A stretch of DNA of 64,000 bases from an uncultured Acidimicrobiales bacterium (GTDB taxonomy: Bacteria > Actinomycetota > Acidimicrobiia > Acidimicrobiales > SZUA-35), in NCBI GenBank assembly GCA_937922805.1, contig CALAJV010000010.1, positions 186,001 to 250,000 of the forward strand, read 5' to 3'. The translations under genes were made by a program, and so were the position numbers. The notes beneath the pieces are model-generated. The model had not been told where the DNA came from and ran no database searches. It saw only the letters and a list, made by a program, of their open reading frames with translations. Of this stretch, positions 23,929-33,618 are shown piece by piece; position 1 is the first letter of the stretch, and each line of letters starts with the position of its first letter.

Positions 23929-26169
23929 GTGGACAAAGCACAAATCGGTTTGACCGTCGCCGACTCAAAACCTTTTTGGCCTGAGCCGGTTCGATCGGGT
24001 GCGGGGTCGCCCAACGTGTTGGTTGTGCTGCTCGACGACGTCGGATTCGCCGACTTTGGATGCTACGGCAGCGAAATTGATACTCCGGTAATCGACGCGA
24101 TCGCCGAACGGGGCGTGCGTTTCACCGGTTTTCACACCACGGCTATGTGCTCGACGACCCGAGCGTCTTTGTTGACCGGTAGAAACCACCACTCAGTTGG
24201 CATGGGCTGTCTGGCCAACTTTGATAGTGGGTACCCCGGCTATCGAGGCAAAGTTTCCTCTGATGCGGCAACTATTGCGGAACTGCTCGGCCAGGTCGGT
24301 TATCGCAACTACATGGTGGGGAAGTGGCACGCTACCCGACTAACCGAAACTGGCCCTACTGGGCCGTTTGACGGCTGGCCGCTAGGTCGTGGCTTCCACC
24401 GTTTCTACGGTTTCCTGGACGCTGAGACCGATCAGTATTCGCCTGAGCTAGTTCGAGACAATTCGCATGTAGCCGCTCCCGGAACCTATGAAACCGGTTA
24501 TCACCTGACCGAAGATCTGGTCGACAACACGGTCCAGTACCTCGCTGACCACAAGGCGTCTTTACCCGATGACCCATGGTTGTGCTGGTTCGCCCCGGGA
24601 GCCTGTCATGCCCCCCACCAAGCCCCGCTAGAACTGATAGACAAATACGCCGATCGATTCAGCAAAGGCTGGGACAAGACTCGGAAGCAAAGGCTCGATC
24701 GGCAACGTGCACTTGGCATAGTTCCCGCTGGGACTGCGCTACCGCCACGCAATGACATGGTGCAACCGTGGGAAGATCACAGCAGCGACGAGCAACGCTT
24801 ATTCGCCCGACTTCAAGGTGCCTACGCCGCCATGTTGGAGCACACCGATACCCAACTAGGGCGAGTACTTGAGTTTCTGTCCGCCACTGATCAGCTTGAT
24901 AACACTGTAATCGCGGTGATGTCAGACAATGGGGCCAGCCAAGAAGGCGGCCCGCTGGGCTTCGTCAATGCCATGGGACCGTTCAACGGGTTACCTGAGC
25001 CACTAGAAAAAAAGATTGCCCGTATCGACGACATCGGAGGCCCCGACACCCACAGCAACTTTCCTTGGGGTTGGGCTATGGCAGCCAACACCCCGCTCAA
25101 ACGATATAAACAGAACACCCACGGGGGCGGTATTCGCGATCCGTTGGTGGTCGCAGGCGCTGGGGTCGGCGAACCTGGGTCGCTTTGCCATCAGTTCTGC
25201 CACGTCTCTGATTTTCTGCCTACGGTGCTTGACTTGGTTGGTATCGAAAAGCCTCAGAGTCTGGAGGGGGTTAGCTTCGCTCCAGTCTTGGTTGAAACAG
25301 CCAATGGCGTTCGGCCGGAGAACGGTTCATCAGCCGACAAGCAAGTCCAGTACTTTGAGATGTTCGGGCATCGCGGAATCTGGCAAAAAGGCTGGAAAGC
25401 AGTTGCCTACCATCGGTTAGGAACAGCGTTCGCGGACGACGAATGGGAACTCTACAATCTCGATTTGGACTTCGCCGAGAACAACAATCTGGCCCAGGTT
25501 GAACCTGAACGGCTACAAAACATGATTAAGGCATGGTGGGCCGAAGCAGAACGTAATCAGGTTTTACCCCTCGACGATCGGTTCGCTGGTCGATTTGCCG
25601 AGAACGCAGCTCGTCATCATGGGGCTCGGACCCGGTTCGAGTTTTGGGCCGGAATGGGACACTTGCCAAGTGACGTCGCCCCCGATCTTCGCGGTCGCAG
25701 TTACCTAATCGAAGCCAACATCGTTATCCCAGAACAAGGGGCCGAAGGCGTTTTGATTGCTCATGGAGACGCCACCAGCGGCTACAGCCTGTTTATCGAA
25801 GGCGGTTATCTAAAACATGATCTCAATATTGGCGGTGAGCATAACGTGGTCTCCTCAGACCGGCCCGTCGCCGTTGGCGCCCATCGAGTAGGGATGCGGC
25901 TAATCCGCCAACCGCAGGCCCCCAATCTTGGCCATGGAACGCTACTCATTGACGGGGAGCCAGTTGGACAGTTTACCGCTGAACACTACTTCTCGTTAAT
26001 GATCAGTTGGTCGGGCCTAGATATAGGGCTCGATCGAGGGACCCCCGTCTCTCACTACCCAGCACCGTTTGAGTTCACCGGTCAGCTGATAAACGTTGTC
26101 GTCACTACAGATATCGAACAAGATCTCGATCACGAACAACAAAGCCAAATCGAAATCGCTCGTGACTAG
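23929..26169 (+). CDS. Arylsulfatase-type sulfatase with a CSTTR active site
   Basis: A 746-residue sulfatase without a signal peptide. Metal-binding Asp36-Asp37 lie in VVLLDDVGFADFG; the formylglycine site is Cys74 in AMCSTTRASLLTGR. The lysine/histidine MVGKWHATR and the metal loop MSDNGASQEGG are present. The common core CxPxR has Thr in place of Pro. The last 160 residues form a beta-rich domain (from about 585, FEFWAGMGHLPSDVAPDLRG) seen in long Rv0711/AtsA-like arylsulfatases. It hydrolyses sulfate esters once the cysteine is oxidised to formylglycine by a separate enzyme not in the window. The GTG start at 23929 is the best choice, 27 residues before the fold begins, but has a weak ribosome site. 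Confidence 0.9.
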   Translation: MDKAQIGLTVADSKPFWPEPVRSGAGSPNVLVVLLDDVGFADFGCYGSEIDTPVIDAIAERGVRFTGFHTTAMCSTTRASLLTGRNHHSVGMGCLANFDSGYPGYRGKVSSDAATIAELLGQVGYRNYMVGKWHATRLTETGPTGPFDGWPLGRGFHRFYGFLDAETDQYSPELVRDNSHVAAPGTYETGYHLTEDLVDNTVQYLADHKASLPDDPWLCWFAPGACHAPHQAPLELIDKYADRFSKGWDKTRKQRLDRQRALGIVPAGTALPPRNDMVQPWEDHSSDEQRLFARLQGAYAAMLEHTDTQLGRVLEFLSATDQLDNTVIAVMSDNGASQEGGPLGFVNAMGPFNGLPEPLEKKIARIDDIGGPDTHSNFPWGWAMAANTPLKRYKQNTHGGGIRDPLVVAGAGVGEPGSLCHQFCHVSDFLPTVLDLVGIEKPQSLEGVSFAPVLVETANGVRPENGSSADKQVQYFEMFGHRGIWQKGWKAVAYHRLGTAFADDEWELYNLDLDFAENNNLAQVEPERLQNMIKAWWAEAERNQVLPLDDRFAGRFAENAARHHGARTRFEFWAGMGHLPSDVAPDLRGRSYLIEANIVIPEQGAEGVLIAHGDATSGYSLFIEGGYLKHDLNIGGEHNVVSSDRPVAVGAHRVGMRLIRQPQAPNLGHGTLLIDGEPVGQFTAEHYFSLMISWSGLDIGLDRGTPVSHYPAPFEFTGQLINVVVTTDIEQDLDHEQQSQIEIARD

Positions 26170-26253
26170 CACACGGTTGATCACTACTGGCATAACTCTG
26201 GACCGTCGAAACCTGTCTCGCTCTGCGGTCGGTATTAGGCTACGTTGGCCAAG

Positions 26254-28746
26254 ATGCTCGATGACCTACGAGTTCTTGACTTAACTGATCATCGAGGCGA
26301 AGTCGGCCCTTGGCTGCTCGCCAACCTTGGCGCCGACGTTTGTCGAGTTGAACCACCAGAGGGATCGTCTGGTCGGCGACAACCGCCGTTCACTACTGAT
26401 GGGCAAAGTCTTCAGTATCGAAGTTACAACCGAGGTAAACGCTCAGTCATGTTGGATCCGTCTTCGGCTTCTGACCGAAGCAAGCTTCGGGAGTTGTTGT
26501 CCACAATTGATGTCTTGATCGATTCTGGTCCGCCCGGGAACCACGCGCGATACGGCCTAGATCGGTCGGCCCTGGAGGAGGCCAATCCAAGGCTGATCAC
26601 CGTAGTAGTTACGCCTTGTGGCTTCGACGGGCCGCGAGCGGACCAACCCGCCTCTGAACTAACGATCGCGGCGCTAGGAGGCCCGGTTCGGATACAAGGT
26701 ACGCCAGACCGGGCGCCGGTGCATTGTTCGATCCCCCAAGTGTGGCGTCATGCCGGAGCAGAAGCGGCAGTGGCCACAATGGTGGCGCTAGCCCGTCGAG
26801 ACAACGGGGTCGGGGCACAATTCGTCGATGTGTCGGCGCAGTCGGTGATGACGTGGACGATGCTCAACGCCATGGAAGCGTCAGAAATTCAGGGACAGAA
26901 CTTTGAGCGAACCGGGGCAGTTCTGAAACTGTCGATGGAGCTACTCATTCGCCAAGAAGCCGCTGACGGCTACGTGATCGTTGTTCCCCGCGGTCTGGTA
27001 GTTCAAGCTTTGCTGCCGCTGTTCCGAACCCTAAATCTAGTTGACGACCGATGGGAGAGTGAAGAGTGGTCGACGTGGGATCATCGAGTTATTGAGGGTG
27101 AGCCAGTTGAGATAGTCATGGACGAAGTCTTGGAGGCGCTCAAGAGTTTTTGTTTACTTCACACCAAGGCTGAACTGCTCGACATCGGAATCGAGATCGG
27201 GGTCAGCTTTGCTCCAATCAATACCATCGAAGATCTGCTGAGCTTCGCTCACTTGGAGACTCGACAGTTCTGGATCGACGGTTCCGACAATGATGGCAAC
27301 CGCAGTGAGCTCAAGCACGCCGTTAGTGACAACCATGCCTCCACGTCTGATGACAGCGAATCAAAAGTTTCTGAATCGAAAGCCGGACGTCGACCCGGGT
27401 CGTTCGTCACCATCGACGGTACTCGTCTTCACTCCCCGGAGTCGATTGCATCGATTGGTCAGCACACCGAAGAAGTGTTCGAGCAGCTAGAGCAGTTGGC
27501 TGGCCTCGCTGAAGTTGCCAAGGGCGAATCGGCAGGCGATCTGCCTTTCGCTGGTTTGAAAGTCGCCGACTTTAGCTGGATCGGCGTTGGACCGATCACA
27601 GCAAAGTGCCTGGCCGACCACGGAGCGACTGTAGTCCGGGTGGAGTCGGTAAATCGACTGGATGGGCTTCGTGGTCAAGTCCCGTTCAAAGATGGGGAGT
27701 TCGGCCTTAACCGTTCTCAGTTCTTCGGAACCTTCAACACGTCAAAGTATGGGTTGTCGCTAGATCTAAAAACCGAAGGCGGTCTGGCGGCAGCGAAATC
27801 TCTGGTGAGTTGGGCTGATGTTGTCATTGACAGTTTCACCCCGGGGGCGATGGAGCGACTCGGGCTTGGCCCCGATGAGATCCGATCAGCCAATCCGAAC
27901 GTCATCACGATCACTACCTCGTTGTTGGGGAGCGGAAGCCGGTATTCAACGCTGGCCGGATACGGCTACCACGCGGCAGCAATGGCTGGAATGTTCGATC
28001 TTGTCGGCTGGCCCGATTTACCACCAGACGGTCCTTGGTTGGCCTACACCGACACGATCGGACCCCGATTTATTATCCCGACCGTATTGGCCGCAGTGAG
28101 AAGGCGAGCGAAATCCGGCGAAGGTTGCCATATCGAAGCAGCTCAGCTCGAAATTGCCATTCAACTGCTGGCCCCTGAGCTGGCCAACTACGTCGAGAAT
28201 GACGTGTTGCCCCAGCGGCTCGGGAATCGAAGCGTGTCGGCTGCGCCGCAAGGGGTATATCGATGCGCGGGAGATGATTGCTGGGTGGCAATATCAGTCA
28301 CTGACGATGAGATGTGGCGTCGATTCCGAACGGCCATTGGCCAGCCAGACTGGACCAAAGGAGCAGTTCTTGATTCAACCCATGGGCGGCGGACCAACCA
28401 CGAAGCGGTTGATATCGGTATTGAGGCTTGGACGAGTGAGTTGACCGAATCGGAAGTTGAGCGTATCTGTGTCGAAGCGGGCGTCGCAGCGGCAAAGGTA
28501 CAGCGATCCTCAGACCTGTTCGTCGACCCCGCGTACCACCATCGAAACTTCTACCGTTGGCTTCAGCACACCGAAATGGGCGTAGTGCCATACGCCGGGC
28601 ACGCGTACCAGATTGAAGGCTATGACCATGGCCCACGATTCGCCGCCCCAACGCTGGGAGAACACACGTTTGAGGTTCTGACCGAGCACTTGGGCCTCGA
28701 CACTGATGTCATAGCCGAAATAGCGGCCACCGGCGGCCTGGAGTAA
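26254..28746 (+). CDS. Tandem-domain class III (CaiB/BaiF) CoA-transferase
   Basis: An 830-residue protein made of two CaiB/BaiF-type halves joined at about 375-425 by a Ser/Asp-rich linker. Half one begins LDDLRVLDLTDHRGEVGPWL and half two LPFAGLKVADFSWIGVGP. Both keep the NRGKRSVMLD/NTSKYGLSLDL strand, the NPRLITVVVTPCGFDGP/NPNVITITTSLLGSGS strand and the ENP-like tail. The segment that carries the nucleophilic Asp in family members reads VDVSAQS in half one (Ser197) and IEAAQLE in half two (Glu633). I chose ATG 26254 over TTG 26245 because it begins exactly at the conserved fold. It would move CoA between organic acids, possibly as an intramolecular pseudodimer. The substrate is unknown. 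Confidence 0.85.
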   Translation: MLDDLRVLDLTDHRGEVGPWLLANLGADVCRVEPPEGSSGRRQPPFTTDGQSLQYRSYNRGKRSVMLDPSSASDRSKLRELLSTIDVLIDSGPPGNHARYGLDRSALEEANPRLITVVVTPCGFDGPRADQPASELTIAALGGPVRIQGTPDRAPVHCSIPQVWRHAGAEAAVATMVALARRDNGVGAQFVDVSAQSVMTWTMLNAMEASEIQGQNFERTGAVLKLSMELLIRQEAADGYVIVVPRGLVVQALLPLFRTLNLVDDRWESEEWSTWDHRVIEGEPVEIVMDEVLEALKSFCLLHTKAELLDIGIEIGVSFAPINTIEDLLSFAHLETRQFWIDGSDNDGNRSELKHAVSDNHASTSDDSESKVSESKAGRRPGSFVTIDGTRLHSPESIASIGQHTEEVFEQLEQLAGLAEVAKGESAGDLPFAGLKVADFSWIGVGPITAKCLADHGATVVRVESVNRLDGLRGQVPFKDGEFGLNRSQFFGTFNTSKYGLSLDLKTEGGLAAAKSLVSWADVVIDSFTPGAMERLGLGPDEIRSANPNVITITTSLLGSGSRYSTLAGYGYHAAAMAGMFDLVGWPDLPPDGPWLAYTDTIGPRFIIPTVLAAVRRRAKSGEGCHIEAAQLEIAIQLLAPELANYVENDVLPQRLGNRSVSAAPQGVYRCAGDDCWVAISVTDDEMWRRFRTAIGQPDWTKGAVLDSTHGRRTNHEAVDIGIEAWTSELTESEVERICVEAGVAAAKVQRSSDLFVDPAYHHRNFYRWLQHTEMGVVPYAGHAYQIEGYDHGPRFAAPTLGEHTFEVLTEHLGLDTDVIAEIAATGGLE

Positions 28747-28822
28747 CGCCAAGGACCGTCGCTGAGTCGGTCAGCTGAATCGGGGCGCTAAAGGACTGTT
28801 ACCTTCGGCCGACGTTGATCTA

Positions 28823-29296
28823 ATGACCGAGTTGTTCAACGTTGAACTCAGAGCAACGGCATCGATGCTCTGTTTTGCCATGTTCACAGCAGTGGCGCTG
28901 CTCGCAACATCTTGTGGCTCCGCAACCCCTGACGATTCATCGGCCCTGTTGCAATCGAGGGTTGCCCTGCCTGTTGTAGACCAAGAAGCAGTCAGCGATA
29001 GTTCGGCCGAAGAGCGAGTTGAACAGCGAGTTGCCGGCAATGGTCCCACGCTGGTGTTTGGTCGAATAATCACGCCGGAGGAGTTGGTCGAGACCTTGGC
29101 TCAAGATGGTGGCCGTGAACAGATCGTGGATGCCATGGTCGCCACCTCAACGGCAACCGAAGAACAGGCGGGGTGCATGCTGTCGAATCTCTCCTACGAG
29201 ACGTTTGCCGCTGTTGCCAATACGCAGGAGTTAACTCAACTGCAGCTGAACGAGCTATTTTCGGCTCTGGACCTATGCGGACTGCCAACTAGCTAG
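28823..29296 (+). CDS. Putative secreted lipoprotein, unknown function
   Basis: A 157-residue protein. After a short polar N-terminus there is a hydrophobic stretch (about 14-29) ending LLATSCGSATP, a lipobox-like site with Cys31; Ala at -3 is not canonical. The mature part is acidic and helical, with Cys123 and Cys151 flanking NLSYETFAAVANTQELTQLQ, a region resembling small helical actinobacterial lipoproteins. An alternative ATG at 28865 would give a more usual signal length. Its last eight bases overlap the convergent MFS gene. The function is not recognised. Confidence 0.65.
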   Translation: MTELFNVELRATASMLCFAMFTAVALLATSCGSATPDDSSALLQSRVALPVVDQEAVSDSSAEERVEQRVAGNGPTLVFGRIITPEELVETLAQDGGREQIVDAMVATSTATEEQAGCMLSNLSYETFAAVANTQELTQLQLNELFSALDLCGLPTS

Positions 29297-30761
29297 TGGG
29301 CGAGAGTGGACAAAAGAACCATTGCTGGTGATCAGTCATCTGGCTTCTCTGGTTGTTTGGTAATTGCTGGGCTGGTTCACTAGCGGCTACTGGCGCAATA
29401 GCAGCGACGACCGAAACGATCGCAAGCCCACCGGCCACTAAGGCCACGCCCACGAATGATGCCAAGCCACCGGTGCCAGCGATGCGAAAACCGCCGTCGG
29501 GGTTTGTAGCGAACAGGCGAGGCTTGGCCGGTCCATCATCAAGGAACAGGTGCATAGCGGTGGCGGCCACAGCGAGTACCACTGCAATCCACCACACAAT
29601 CGAGTAGGAGTCAGTGCGGTCAAAGACTGCGCCGCCAAGCCACGCGCCAAGGAAAGCCCCGAGTTGATGGGCCAGGAAGACAACCCCAAAAAGCGCTCCA
29701 GAGTGAGTCGTCCCGAACTGTTGGCTAACCACGGCGGAGGTCAAGGGAACGGTGGCGAGCCAAACAAGGCCGATGGCGGCTCCAAAAATGATGGTCGAGG
29801 TGGCGGAGGGTGGCACCAAAACGAACACGGTGATGAAGATGGCTCGAAGCCCATAGAGGCCAGCCAGAAGCTTGGTTTTTGAGTAGCGGGAGCCGAGAGC
29901 ACCGGCAGCAAGCGAGCCAAAGACGTTGAAGAGTCCAACTAGAGCCAACGCCCGCGAAGCGGTTTCGCCCGATAGCTGTAGATTCTTGGCGTAGGACGGC
30001 AGATGGGTAGCAATGAATGTTACGTGGAAGCCACAGACGAAAAACGCGCCGTTTAACAACAGATACCCCGGCGTTCTAAACGCTCGACCTAGTTCTGTTC
30101 GCAACGGTCGGTCAGGATTCTCGTCGTCAGCGACCGAAAAATCGGCTGACCGGCCTCGGAGAACCGGAGTGAACACCAAGATAGATAAAAGAATGAGGGC
30201 CAAGATCACCGCTGTGTCTTGCCACGACCTTGCGTCTAACTGACTTTGGGTAAACGGTATGAGGAAGAATTGTCCGATGGAGCCCATTGCGCTGACAACG
30301 CCGAGCGCCATCGATCGTTTCTCGGCTGAGACCATTCGGCCGACCGAAGACAACACCACGGCGAAACTAGCGGCACCGATAGCTAAGCCGGTTAGGAACC
30401 CACCGGACAGCAAGATCATGCCTGACGTTTCGGCCGTGGACATAAGAGCCAAAGCAGCGGCGAACAACACTGCTCCGGCAGCTAGAGTTCGTGCGGCCCC
30501 AAAACGGTCTGAGATAGCACCTGCAACTGGTTGGCTGAAGCCCCAAACCAGGTTCTGCACCGCAACCGCCAAGGCGAACGAGCTGTGACCGGTACTGAGG
30601 CTGTCGGTCACCGGCTCGAGAAACAGTCCAAACGTTGAACGAACACCGAGCGCTAGCGCCGAGATAATGCCACCGGCAATAATCACCCAAACAACAGGAA
30701 AAGGCTGCTTCCCTGACTTCGGTGACGCCGGAAACGGATCGACAGGAACGGCTTCAGTCAC
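29289..30761 (-). CDS. MFS transporter, monocarboxylate/oxalate-formate type
   Basis: A 490-residue transporter with twelve hydrophobic helices. The A-motif-like loop GAISDRFGAARTLAAG lies between helices 2 and 3; SSVGRMVSAEKRSMALGVVS and the repeat in the second half (GALGSRYSKTKLLAGLYG) support the family. The closest general pattern is the monocarboxylate/oxalate-formate branch. The C-terminal 75 residues after helix 12 contain a further Ala/Val-rich hydrophobic segment and a polar tail, which is unusual. GTG 30761 is the start. It is divergent from an FMN-dependent 2-hydroxyacid dehydrogenase across 142 bases, so it may import that enzyme's substrate (lactate, glycolate or mandelate-like). 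Confidence 0.88.
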   Translation of the reverse strand: MTEAVPVDPFPASPKSGKQPFPVVWVIIAGGIISALALGVRSTFGLFLEPVTDSLSTGHSSFALAVAVQNLVWGFSQPVAGAISDRFGAARTLAAGAVLFAAALALMSTAETSGMILLSGGFLTGLAIGAASFAVVLSSVGRMVSAEKRSMALGVVSAMGSIGQFFLIPFTQSQLDARSWQDTAVILALILLSILVFTPVLRGRSADFSVADDENPDRPLRTELGRAFRTPGYLLLNGAFFVCGFHVTFIATHLPSYAKNLQLSGETASRALALVGLFNVFGSLAAGALGSRYSKTKLLAGLYGLRAIFITVFVLVPPSATSTIIFGAAIGLVWLATVPLTSAVVSQQFGTTHSGALFGVVFLAHQLGAFLGAWLGGAVFDRTDSYSIVWWIAVVLAVAATAMHLFLDDGPAKPRLFATNPDGGFRIAGTGGLASFVGVALVAGGLAIVSVVAAIAPVAASEPAQQLPNNQRSQMTDHQQWFFCPLSPTS

Positions 30762-30794
30762 GCGAATGACGGTACCTCATTGGGGCATTAGCAC

Positions 30795-30833
30795 CAAAAC
30801 AGGCCAAGACTGGCTCATCCTGTCATGGTTTTG
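30795..30833 (+). promoter_or_regulatory. Interrupted dyad between divergent transporter and dehydrogenase genes
   Basis: CAAAAC (30795-30800) and GTTTTG (30828-30833) are perfect inverted arms; next to them AGG (30801-30803) faces CCT (30819-30821). The dyad lies in the only control region shared by the two divergent genes, 34 bases from the transporter start. It would suit a LysR- or GntR-type operator, but no regulator gene is adjacent, so this is weak. Confidence 0.25.
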
Positions 30834-30903
30834 TCTTTCGCTGGGGAAACGACGTACCGATAGTGTTTAGACATGATGCCAAGAGCCGATTGTTCGGGTA
30901 GGT

Positions 30904-32067
30904 ATGACCAGTAGCGCAATGGACGACTATCCGGCTATAGCCGATCTGGAGCGACGAGCTTCGAAACGGATACCTCACTTTGCGTGGGAGTATTTGGCCA
31001 GCGGGACTGGAGCGGAACGGGCCAAGGATCGCAACATCGAATCGTTGCAGGAGGTCACGCTTGTTCCGCAGCTCATGAAGGGAATTCTCAAACCTGACAT
31101 TTCGACCCAACTACTAGGAGTTTCCTATGGTGCTCCGATCGGAATTGCTCCCATCGGAATGAGTGGTCTCATTTGGCCCGGGGCCGAAGCGGCTCTGGCT
31201 CGAACCGCTGCTAGCAAGCGAGTTCCGTACACGCTTAGCACCGTCGCTACCGAGCGACCTGAGGTGATTGGACCGCTCGTCGACGGCATGGGTTGGTTCC
31301 AGCTGTACCCACCCCGCGAGAGGTCGCTTCGAGACAGCCTTTTGGGCCGGGCCGAAGAGGCTGGCTTTAGCACCTTGGTTGTTACCGCTGACGTGCCGAT
31401 CGCTTCGAGAAGGGAGCGGCAACGTAAAGCCAGAGTTCGGGTTCCCCCGGTAATCGGACCCAAGCTGATTCTTCAATCAGCGCTGCACCCAGCGTGGGCT
31501 GTCGGGACGGTCCGAAACGGAATACCACGGTTCCGAACCCTTGAGGCCTATATCGATCGAGCGTCGATGAAGGCCTTGGCCGGGTTTGTTGGTGCCAGCC
31601 TTGGAGGAACGCTCTCGTTCGACTACTTAGCCGAGGTTCGCGATAGTTGGCCCGGCTCACTCGTGGTAAAAGGAATACTCGACCCGGACGACGCCCAGCG
31701 AAGCGTTGACTGCGGGGCCGATGCGGTCCAAGTTTCAAACCACGGTGGCCGCCAACTTGATGCTGCTCCCGGAGCCATCGAAATGCTGCCGGCAGTCGTT
31801 GACCGCGTAGGAGGTCAAGTCCCGGTGCTGTTCGATAGCGGGGTTCAGGATGGATTGGATGTCGCTCGGGCCATCGCATTGGGTGCTTCGTTTGTTTTCT
31901 GCGGTCGGGCTTTCATGTACGGGCTAGGAGCTTTAGGAACCAAAGGCTCAGACCATGCCTATGAGATTTTGGCCGAGGGTTTAATCAACGTCATGCATCA
32001 AACCGGTTGTGAGCGGCTAAACGAGCTCTCAAGCCGAATTCTGCCCGCTCAGCAAAGAGGTGGGTGA
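30904..32067 (+). CDS. FMN-dependent alpha-hydroxy-acid dehydrogenase/oxidase
   Basis: A 387-residue TIM-barrel flavoenzyme of the lactate/glycolate/mandelate family. APIGIAPIGMSGLIWPGAE binds FMN phosphate-side; Tyr135 (GWFQLYPP), Lys256 (VVKGI), the catalytic His280 and Arg283 (VSNHGGRQLD), and FDSGVQDGLDVARAIALGA are all in place. It should oxidise an L-2-hydroxy acid to the 2-oxo acid, passing electrons to quinone or oxygen. No membrane-binding loop like that of mandelate dehydrogenase is obvious. A putative acid transporter is encoded divergently. The substrate is not decided by the motifs. Confidence 0.93.
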   Translation: MTSSAMDDYPAIADLERRASKRIPHFAWEYLASGTGAERAKDRNIESLQEVTLVPQLMKGILKPDISTQLLGVSYGAPIGIAPIGMSGLIWPGAEAALARTAASKRVPYTLSTVATERPEVIGPLVDGMGWFQLYPPRERSLRDSLLGRAEEAGFSTLVVTADVPIASRRERQRKARVRVPPVIGPKLILQSALHPAWAVGTVRNGIPRFRTLEAYIDRASMKALAGFVGASLGGTLSFDYLAEVRDSWPGSLVVKGILDPDDAQRSVDCGADAVQVSNHGGRQLDAAPGAIEMLPAVVDRVGGQVPVLFDSGVQDGLDVARAIALGASFVFCGRAFMYGLGALGTKGSDHAYEILAEGLINVMHQTGCERLNELSSRILPAQQRGG

Positions 32068-32215
32068 ACCGGCAAAGAATGGCCTGGGAGGGTGACGATG
32101 AGCGGAGAGCTCTCCAATCGGTTAGCATGACCTCGGTTGGTCGAAATCGTAGAACAGCGTCCATTTTTCTTGTATGTTCGGCGGCGGTAAAGCGACCTAA
32201 GGCGGTCTATTTCGA

Positions 32216-33526
32216 ATGATGATTGATCGGAGATTGGCCAAGCGGCTTGGAGCCGGCGTCGCCGGTTTGGTGGTGGTTACCCTCGTTGCTGGCTTCATCT
32301 ACGGGCTGGTGTCAGGCGACGACCCCGCTACTGAAAGCGCCGCACAATCGGTCGACGGCTTGGATGTAACCCGCGCTTCAGATAGCCAAAACGGGACCAC
32401 CGGTGATAGCGGGTCGGACGATGAGACTGCCCAAGCCAGCATCGCTCAGATTTCGGATGATCAGGCGACCTCAAACGATGCAGATACCGACGAGGCTGTT
32501 GTCACCGAATCGGCGCTTGTCGGTACAGGCGATGGTTCTGACGACGATCCGGCCAGTGCGAATCAAGAATCCGATTCCGATTCTGTCGATCAAGGGACCG
32601 ATCCGTCGACATCAGAAACCACTGAGCAACCCTCTTCCTCCGAGATGACAACGTCGACTAGTGAGGAATCGACTATCTCTACGCCGACAACCAGTCGGCC
32701 TACCGATTCGCAAACGTCGACATCAGCCAAGCCGACGACGACCGCCGAAGAAACAACAACTACCGGCTCGACCTCTTTGGTGACGGCTCCGACTGGAGGA
32801 AAGTTTCGCACTCTCCCACCCGGTTCGTCGCTGCCGAGTAGCTCGCAGTGCGCGGCCCGAGTTCGGTCGGTGGCGGAAAATGTTCCTGAAAATCGTCCCT
32901 ATAACCAAACGCGGGGTAAACGGCCCAACGGAACCTACCTTTCGACCGACCCGAACTTTGATGGATCAAGCTACGAGGCTCGAATCGATGGAAACTTCAC
33001 TGGCTCAACTGATGAGATCATTCAATGGGCCGCTTGTAAGTGGGGTTTTGACGAAGACATACTGAGAGCCCAGGTCTATACCGAAAGCTCATGGTTCGCC
33101 GGGAAGTTGGGCGACTGCAATGAGAACGCTCAGGCTAGAACCGGGGGACAGGGGGGCTGCTCAAGCGTTGGCCTCATCCAGGTTCGCAGCGCCGGGATCG
33201 ATCGGAATCCTCACCCCGGGCTTTTTCCTGTCTCGTGGGAAAGTTCGGCTATGAACCTCGATTACGCCATGGCGGTTAAGCGGCTATGTTTCGAAGGCGA
33301 AGAGGTGTGGTTAGCGAACATCTCGTCTAGCTATCGAGCGGGCGATGAATGGAACTGTATGGGCCGGTGGTTCTCGGGCAGCTGGGCCGATGCGGGCGCT
33401 CGAAACTACATAGCTAGTTTGCGTCAGAATTTGAGTGCCCGACCGTGGGAAGGTCAGTGGGTCGGCTGCAAAGACTGGCGAGAATCGTTTTATTGCAGTG
33501 GCATCGACCGGCCAACGGTCAACTAA
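32216..33526 (+). CDS. Membrane-anchored lysozyme/transglycosylase-like protein with long Ser/Thr linker
   Basis: A 436-residue protein. A signal anchor is at about 11-32 and an acidic Ser/Thr/Asp linker at about 35-205, rich in TTS and SET runs. A C-terminal globular domain (about 210-436) has a lysozyme-like core: DEDILRAQVYTESSWF with the candidate catalytic Glu290, then VGLIQVRSAG and RWFSGSWADAGARNYIASLR. Seven cysteines in the domain point to disulfides. By fold it would cut peptidoglycan glycan strands outside the membrane, the linker reaching across the wall. The glutamate assignment follows the family pattern ESSW...GLxQV. It is flanked by unrelated metabolic genes. Confidence 0.72.
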   Translation: MMIDRRLAKRLGAGVAGLVVVTLVAGFIYGLVSGDDPATESAAQSVDGLDVTRASDSQNGTTGDSGSDDETAQASIAQISDDQATSNDADTDEAVVTESALVGTGDGSDDDPASANQESDSDSVDQGTDPSTSETTEQPSSSEMTTSTSEESTISTPTTSRPTDSQTSTSAKPTTTAEETTTTGSTSLVTAPTGGKFRTLPPGSSLPSSSQCAARVRSVAENVPENRPYNQTRGKRPNGTYLSTDPNFDGSSYEARIDGNFTGSTDEIIQWAACKWGFDEDILRAQVYTESSWFAGKLGDCNENAQARTGGQGGCSSVGLIQVRSAGIDRNPHPGLFPVSWESSAMNLDYAMAVKRLCFEGEEVWLANISSSYRAGDEWNCMGRWFSGSWADAGARNYIASLRQNLSARPWEGQWVGCKDWRESFYCSGIDRPTVN

Positions 33527-33618
33527 CTCTGACTAGCAAATCGCCAAGCTAGCTCGGTCAACGCTGATAGAGACAGGCTCTATTTGACCAATCGAACGCG
33601 AGCCGCTGAAATTGGTCA

